The translations under genes and the position numbers were made by a program. 64,000 nt of DNA. It comes from Blumeriella jaapii. Lineage: Eukaryota > Ascomycota > Leotiomycetes > Helotiales > Drepanopezizaceae. The DNA is taken from contig VWND01000067.1 in assembly GCA_009599575.1 (NCBI GenBank), positions 1,240,001 to 1,304,000 of the forward strand. Reading direction: 5' to 3'. This document shows positions 58,130 through 64,000 of this stretch, one piece after another (the stretch's first letter is position 1; each line of letters begins with the position of its first letter). The notes beneath the pieces are model-generated. The model searched no databases. It saw nothing but the letters and a program-made list of their open reading frames with translations, and had not been told where the DNA came from.

Positions 58130-59393
58130 AATTATATTTGATATTGCTTTGTATTATAATTACTAATAATATATATATTAAAATCTATTTTTTAAACGAT
58201 TCCGAAGCTACCGATAATTTTATTAACTATGCTTTCGTGTAATACTACGAATTAACCTTTGTTTTATTTATTAACCTATATAAATTTACCGTAGTTAACG
58301 GACGTTTTTCCATTTACGGCGACGTTATTTATTAAATTTTTTTTAAATTAATTTCGCCCGCTATACCGAACGAATTACAGCTTTTATTATAATATTAAAA
58401 AATACGATTTTATTTTGGGCAAACCTTGGCTTAAAATATATAATTCTTATATTAATTGAATTACGAATACTTTTTGTTTTAATTCAGACTTTTGCCGTTC
58501 GAACTATTTATTCCAAAACTTTTATTAATTAGCTGTTTTAGGTTTAGTTTAAAAACGCTACTTTTATAAATCAATCGTTTAATCAGTTTTTTTTCGAAAG
58601 CTGCTGCTTTTAATATTTTATTTTTTCAGCCCGAAATCGAGGTATTTTTAGCTTTATTATACGAAATCGATTAACGTTTACAGAAATTCGGCGTTATAAT
58701 TAAATACGACCCTAATTTTGTATTATTAGAAATAAACCAGTTACGACAAAAACTTTTTTAAATTAAACGACAACATTTATTAGCTGAATTTTATTTCGCT
58801 AAAGCTTTTTTAAAAAATATTCGTTTAGCTTTTCAAATCAAATTATTAATCGATTTTCGAATAAAACTTTTTTAATATTATTATTATTATTTGGCCGTTT
58901 TCGATTTTATTAAAACTGATAAATTTACGCTTTATAAAAAAAGCGTTGATTATACGATAGAATTCCGTTTTAGCGCAGTATTTTTATACGGTTTTTTGTA
59001 TAATATATTAATTAACGAATTTTAAGTTTTACGTAAATTTCTGAAAAAAAACCTCGAAAAAAGCTGGATTCGAGCTAGCTTTTTTCTCGCCGTCTTTTTA
59101 GTTTTATTTGCGAAAAAACCAAAAAGCGAATTACGTTTTTGCGTCGATTACAAAGCTTTTAACGCTATAATAATTAAAAACCGATATTTTTTGCTATTAG
59201 TTTAAAAGATTACAAAACTTTTAACGTTATAACAATTAAAAACCGGTATTTTTTACTATTAATTTAAAAAACACTTTTTCGATTAAGTAAAGCGAAGTTT
59301 TATATTAAACTTAACGTTTTTGCCGCTTTTAATAAAATTCGAATAAAAAAGGGCCATAAATGGCTTACTGCGTTTAATACGAGATACGGTTTA
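58130..59393 (+). pseudogene. pol: Family B protease-RT relic in B2
   Basis: Protease near 58180-58440: N-D-S-E-A-T-D-N-F-I-N-Y-A-F-V, the D-S-G-A-T pattern with Gly lost. RT start near 59080-59190: [19 protein letters not shown], typical of gypsy RT. A 62-bp tandem duplication (59146-59207 and 59208-59269) shifts the frame inside RT. It is cut by C2 at 59394. Confidence 0.75.
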
Positions 59394-59702
59394 TGTTACG
59401 ATCCTCCCCTGGCTAGTGGTATGGTTGCTAGTGGTATGGTCGCCAATAGTGTGATTGCTAGTGGTATGGTCGCCAGTGGTATGGTTGCCAATAGTATGAT
59501 TGCCGGTGGTGTTGGAATAAGGTTTGGGCACGGACCACCTCGGCCACTAGGCTTCGCGCTAAGTCACGTGACTTATAAGCGCAGCCTATTGTATATAAAG
59601 TTCGCGATTCCGAGCATTCTAGCTCGGTGTTTTTTTTTTAATTTACATGCGTACTTTTTGGTTTATATTACTTTTCTGATCACCCTTAAGCTAGCTGTGA
59701 CA
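59394..59702 (+). repeat. Family C 5' LTR of C2
   Basis: 309 bp, TGTTACGATCCTCC to AGCTAGCTGTGACA. It contains seven 15-bp units (59412-59516), the palindrome GTCACGTGAC (59563-59572), TATATAAAG (59592-59600) and the predicted RNA start TGTTTTTTTTTT (59628-59639), which is TGTCTTTCTTTC in the unmutated fragment at 35162-35316. The upstream half is GC-normal. The long open frame over the 15-bp repeats is a by-product of the unit length. Confidence 0.88.
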
Positions 59703-59703
59703 T

Positions 59704-59714
59704 AAAAAAAGACT
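59704..59714 (+). other. Self-primer binding site of C2
   Basis: AAAAAAAGACT, one base after the LTR as in C1. It pairs at 9 of 11 positions with the RNA start of the C2-type LTR (TGTCTTTCTTT). One mismatch is a G-to-A change and the other is the terminal base. Confidence 0.55.
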
Positions 59715-60530
59715 AAATAACTTTCGTTAGAAAGCTTTGTATTTACGATTAAGAATTCGATCTGCTTTTGCAATTCGAATTTCTTTCAGGCCGTCTATAC
59801 CGACGTTTATTTATCGGTGCTTTGATCAGAACTTTTTTACTAATTTTGTTTTCAGAAAAAGCTGGAGTTTTTTTTTCTTATTAATTCGATTTGCTTTTGC
59901 AATTCGAATCGCTTCTCCTTAATATTACAACATTTTATGCTTTTTTTATAAATCGACGTAGCACCCGAAAACGAACGCAATCCGTACGATTCGGCTTCGA
60001 ATCAGCATTTCTACCTTTTGCTTTTGGCGCTTCCGAATCTCTATTCGTTTCAGGCTTTTTCGACGATTCTGGCAGCGAGTCTTTATTCCACGACTTTTTT
60101 ACCGAACCATAATTATCTGCTGCTGGATTTTTTCGCTCTATTATCGAACCTAAGGTCGAGTTATACGACGCTGATATTTTAGTATCTTCAAACCGACGAA
60201 TGCTTTTACGATTGCCTAGTATATTTGCTAACGCTAAAAGATTTATTACGGCTCAGCAGCTTTAAATCGCTTAGATAATCGCTTAAGCTATCGCTGCCGC
60301 TCGCTTTTCAGCTTTCGCTATCGCTCGCGACGTTTTTCCTTTATTCCGAGCTTCGCGCGCTTTTACAGCGGACTTTTAATTAATTTCCGAATATTATTTT
60401 CTTATTTTCGATTCAGCTATTTTTCGAGTCGAATCATCCAAAATCAAATATTTTCGCTACGTTTTCAGCGATTATTAAAAAAAAATTAAATATAACGCAT
60501 GGAAAATGGATATAAAACTGTTTATTAAAA
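59715..60530 (+). other. Leader of C2
   Basis: Related to the C1 leader at 45380-45600 (AAGCTTTGTAT, TCTGCTTTTGCAATTCG, AAAAAGCTGGAG). An Asp/Ser/Phe-rich open stretch at 59891-60112 may be a leader peptide or the start of gag, but has no counterpart I could check. Confidence 0.45.
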
Positions 60531-61330
60531 AGTACTTAGGGAATTTTATATAAAATATAAACTAAGCTAAAGTATATTTTCAATGCATTATTAAAAAAAT
60601 AAAAACTATTATTTTAAAACATTTGAACCCCGAGTGTTATAACCAAGCCCAGTCGGCCCGAAACGTTTTTCGCATTTTTAATCAACGCTTTTTTAATTAT
60701 AACCGCGTTTAGTTTGCTAAATTGCAATATAATAAGCTTTATATAAATAACGGTCAGATTTATAATAATTTTCGTTTTTTATTTATTCGTTACGCAATTA
60801 TTAGCAAAATTGCTAAAAACCGTTAATTTGAAAATATATACGAAAAAATTATTTTTATTTTTAAATACGACTTTTAAATAAAAAAATATAAAATAAATAA
60901 TAATTATATTGTTTTAAACGAGTTTTTGGCTATTACGAATAAAAAGTCACGTAATATCCGAGCTAAAAAAATGGCTTCTGCCCGTCGCATAAGCCATTCT
61001 TTCTTTGCTATAGCTTTTGCTAATCAGAATTCTAGGCGTATTTCCGGTATTTTTAAGATTTTATAGCGTTTTACTTTTCTAGCCCTTTTTGTTCGCACGG
61101 CTTTTCCTTTCCTTGGTAGAAATTCTTACGAGCGTATAGCTGCCATTTTTGCTATTTCCGGTTTTTTTCGTTTAGCTGCGCGTTTTCTTAGCGTTTGTTA
61201 TAACTGCGGCAAGCCCGGCCATTTCGCAAACGTTTGCCTCGACGTTAAGTTTAGTCGCAAAATCGTCGAAATAGCTATCGACGAAAAGCAAAACGATTTG
61301 TTAAAAAATTTTTAAGCCGTAGCAAAAACT
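60530..61330 (+). pseudogene. gag: Family C gag relic with intact zinc knuckle, C2
   Basis: The capsid part is heavily mutated and only placed by position. The C-terminal end is clear: C-Y-N-C-G-K-P-G-H-F-A-N-V-C at 61196-61243, a perfect CX2CX4HX4C knuckle used to bind element RNA. The region around it (60990-61260) is notably less AT-rich than the rest of the element. Confidence 0.75.
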
Positions 61331-61599
61331 TTTACTATAGCAAAAGATTCGATTTGTAAAAGAATTTGAAATTTAATCAGCGCTTTTTAATAGAAGAGCG
61401 ACAGTTTTTAGTTTTTATAAAATTAATACGTAATAAATTATATATTAAAACATTTATATATATTAATGGCGGAATTAATATTTTCGGTGCGATTAAAATT
61501 CTTTTAACGTATTAATTTTTTTAACGTTTCGAAGTAAGTTTTATTCGGCTGCATAAGCTTATTATACCTACCGGTTACAATAGCGAGCCGGGAAAGCTT

Positions 61600-64000
61600 A
61601 TTTTTTTTGCTATTTTTTTTTTTTTTACGATTGACCGACGTCGTATAAATTTTTCTTTTCTGGTCACAAACCTGGGCTTTACCGACGTTTTTATTAGTCG
61701 CAAATTTCTATAGCACTACGATTTAAAGCAAGCGTATGGCCAAGGAAAAAACAAAATAAAATGGCTATTCGATATGCCTATTATTTTTTATTTTAACGAG
61801 CAATTGTTCGTCGATTTTAATTAGCGAAAAAAGCCCAAAATACTTAGTCGTATATATTAAAAAAATGCAAATAAACGAAACAGCGCAATAAAAGCCTTAT
61901 ATACTTTTGCTAATACTTTTACGACGATTAAAAAAGCCTATTTAAGCTTTGGAGCTGGTAGATTTTCTACGTTTATGCGAGATTTCAAAAGCAATTTATA
62001 TAAAATGAAAAAGTTTTTTATTGGCAGCTTTAAACCGACCAAGCCGGTTTTTTTAACCGGGCCAATTGCTACCCTTTTTATTTCCAATTGCAATATCAGC
62101 TGTATTTCCGCTTTTGCATTTAGCGTTTTACAAACACGTTACGAAAAGCGAGTACGAGCCGTAAAAAAAGAAAAGTTACTACCATTTAGCGATTACACGT
62201 TTATTATTTTTATGCATAATATAAACAAAAAACGTTTTCGCCGTACGAAAATCGCCGAATTTAAAAAAGTTATATAGTTCGCGGCAATAAAAAGCATTTC
62301 CGTTTCCGACGCTTTGCAAACCAAATATAACGATAACGTGGTTTTTATAAAAAAGCTTTTTTCAGCCTAATATTCGAAGTTCGAAGAACTTTTTTATAAG
62401 CAAAAAAGCGACAAGCTCGCTTTCCGCCGTTTCGGTATAAATTATAAAATATATTTTGCCACGAAAAATACGCTTTTTATAAAATTATTTAAACGCTTTA
62501 CGAACGAACAGCTTACAAAAGTCAAAAGTTATATTTTCGATAATTTGCACAAAAGCTTTATTAAATCTTTTAATACTTTTTTCGCCGCTCCGATTTTATT
62601 TATTAAAAAGTCAGACGGCTTTATACGCTTATATATCGATTACCGCAAGCTTAATAATCTTACGAAAAAAAATTTCTATCTTTTGCTTTTGATTAACGAA
62701 ATGCTGGCGCGAATTACTAAAGCCAAAATATTTACGAAAATTAATATTTAATAAGTATTTAATCGAATCCGGATATCCGAAGAATTTAAAAAACTGATCA
62801 GTTTTCGCATCCGATACGATATATATAAATATAAAATTCTTCCGTTCGGCTTTATTAATAGGCCCGTTATATTTCAACGTTTTATTAATAATATTTTTAT
62901 AAAGCATTTAAATGATTTTTATTCGGCGTATTTTAACGATATTTTTATTTATTTCGCGAATAATTTAAAATATAAAGTTTATATTAAAAAAATCCTGTCG
63001 ATTTTAAGAAAATACGATTTAAAAGCTGATATTAAAAAATGCGAGTTTAATATTACGAAAATTAAATTTCTAAGTTTCGTTATTAATATTCAAAGCATTA
63101 AAATAAATCCGGAAAAAATCGCTATTATTAAAAACTGGTAATATGCAGCGAATATACGAGGCGTGCAAAGCTTCTTAGGCTTTTGCAATTTTTACAAACG
63201 TTTTATAGCCGGCTATAATCGCATTTGCCGCTTTTTTACTGCTTTTATAAGCAAAAACGTTTTTTTCGTATTCGAGAAAAAACAAAAAAACGCATAAGAA
63301 GCATTGCGCAAGACTCTGCTGAATGCTTTTATCCTGTGCTATTACGACCTTTATAAGCAAACGCGTTTGGAAACCGACTTTTTTAATAAGATAATAGCTA
63401 GCGTATTATCGCAATTGCAAAAAGATAACTTTTATTATTCGGTCGGTTTTTTTTTTAAAATTATAATCGACGCCGAATTTAATTATCCGATTTACGATAA
63501 AAAGCTTTTCGTTATTTTTCGTTTTTTTAAAAACTATAAGCCGGAGCTGTTAAAGGCCCAAAAAAACGTATATATATACACCGATCACCGCGTTTTAAAA
63601 TATTTTATAACAATTAAAAACTTTTCGGCCCGATAAGCTCGATAGGCCGAGTTTTTCGCCGATTTTTATTTTATAATTATATACCGGTCGAAAATTATTA
63701 ATACGCTCGCTAATACTTTTTTTCGCAAAAACCAAAATATTTTTTTATTAAAAGCGCGATAGCGAGCAGCTCGAAAGCAGCAAATGCTTTTAAACGATAA
63801 ATTAGATTTTTAAATTTTAAAAGAAATGGCTGCTAAAAGCATAATTACGCTGGCGCTTATGAAAATACCGTTCGATAAGCGCGATAACGATAGCATTTTT
63901 TTCGAAAAAAACAGCGAAAACGAAAAAAATAAAATGTTTACAGGAAAATCCGCAAACTTAATTTCCGTAATCGCATACGATATGCATAATTATACAATTA
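61600..64000 (+). pseudogene. pol: Family C pol relic (protease, RT, RNase H), C2
   Basis: Protease near 61640-61730: L-G-F-T-D-V-F-I-S-R-K-F-L, a D-S-G-A relic. The pre-RT region at 61975-62277 matches C1 (L-Q-T-R-Y-E-K-R-V-R-A). RT from 62545: A-A-P-I-L-F-I-K-K-S-D-G-F, L-Y-I-D-Y-R-K-L, and Y-F-N-D-I-F-I-Y near 62930-62955 (FxDD with the first Asp to Asn). RNase H, open at 63304-63636: T-R-L-E-T-D-F, Y-P-I-Y-D-K-K-L-F, Y-I-Y-T-D-H-R-V-L-K-Y-F. The linker to integrase after 63640 matches C1 43365-43640. Few stops in the last kilobase. Confidence 0.8.

Larger units (their letters stand above)
56419..59393 (+). mobile_element. Family B copy B2, 5' half
   Basis: Plus-strand copy with 5' LTR, primer site TATTAATTAC, gag, protease and the start of RT. 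It is interrupted at 59394 by C2 and the rest lies beyond the window. It is collinear with the reverse complement of B1. Confidence 0.85.
59394..64000 (+). mobile_element. Family C element C2, 5' part to window end
   Basis: Plus-strand chromodomain-type gypsy element with 5' LTR, primer site, leader, gag with a zinc knuckle, protease, RT and RNase H in normal order. Integrase and 3' LTR are outside the window. Its pol matches the inverted pol of C1. Inserted in RT of B2. Confidence 0.85.

Noticed and set aside
59421..59705. Open reading frame with a repeated V-A-S-G-M pattern
   Set aside because: It is a translation of the 15-bp tandem units in the C2 LTR; a unit of five codons keeps the frame open automatically.

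Overview
The window is a stack of nested, decayed retrotransposons, and I see no host gene, tRNA or rRNA in it. The sequence is very AT-rich. CpA and TpG are scarce, TpA is abundant and CpG is retained, and coding frames are broken mostly by CAA/CAG to TAA/TAG and TGG to TAG/TGA type changes. That is the signature of repeat-induced point mutation (RIP), so the source is most likely a filamentous ascomycete (Pezizomycotina). The stretch would be an AT-rich isochore or centromere-like block. I cannot name the species.

Five families were sorted out by matching repeats, LTR ends and target-site duplications (TSDs). (1) Family G is a large Ty3/gypsy element of about 11.2 kb with 267-bp LTRs. It has a leader, gag, pol (protease, RT, RNase H, integrase with an acidic tail) and then a further long reading frame, ORF X, of about 1,000 codons between integrase and the 3' LTR. 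Copies: G-d (minus, 1-4695 and 10697-13804), G-e (plus, 13805-16040 and 27272-30423), G-a (minus, complete, 16041-27271), G-c (plus, 5'-truncated, 35325-54187 with two insertions), G-f (fragment 56079-56418). (2) Family B is a 6-kb gypsy element with 186-bp LTRs: B1 (minus, 4696-10696, TSD GTAAA) and B2 (plus, 56419-59393). (3) Family C is a chromodomain gypsy element of Tf1/sushi type: C1 (41525-46144, TSD TAAAA, internally rearranged), C2 (59394 to the window end) and an LTR fragment at 35162-35316. (4) Family E is a chromodomain gypsy element with LTRs of about 238 bp: E0, E1 (30424-35060, minus) and E2 (54188-56078, plus). (5) A Tad-like LINE lies at 46899-53211 with a 14-bp TSD and a (TAC)n tail.

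Nesting can be read directly. G-e was entered by G-d and G-a, and lies in E0, which also received E1. G-d was entered by B1. G-c lies in E2 and received C1 and the LINE. E2 lies in G-f, which received B2, which received C2.

The two most interesting results are these. Family C carries a perfect 11-nt complementarity between the predicted 5' end of its RNA and the site directly downstream of the LTR, as in Tf1 self-priming. The related C2 subfamily shows a different 11-mer with a matching change in its primer site, and C1 has a fold-back and inverted pol whose first junction sits exactly on this 11-mer. Second, ORF X is carried by three family G copies and I cannot assign it to any known family.
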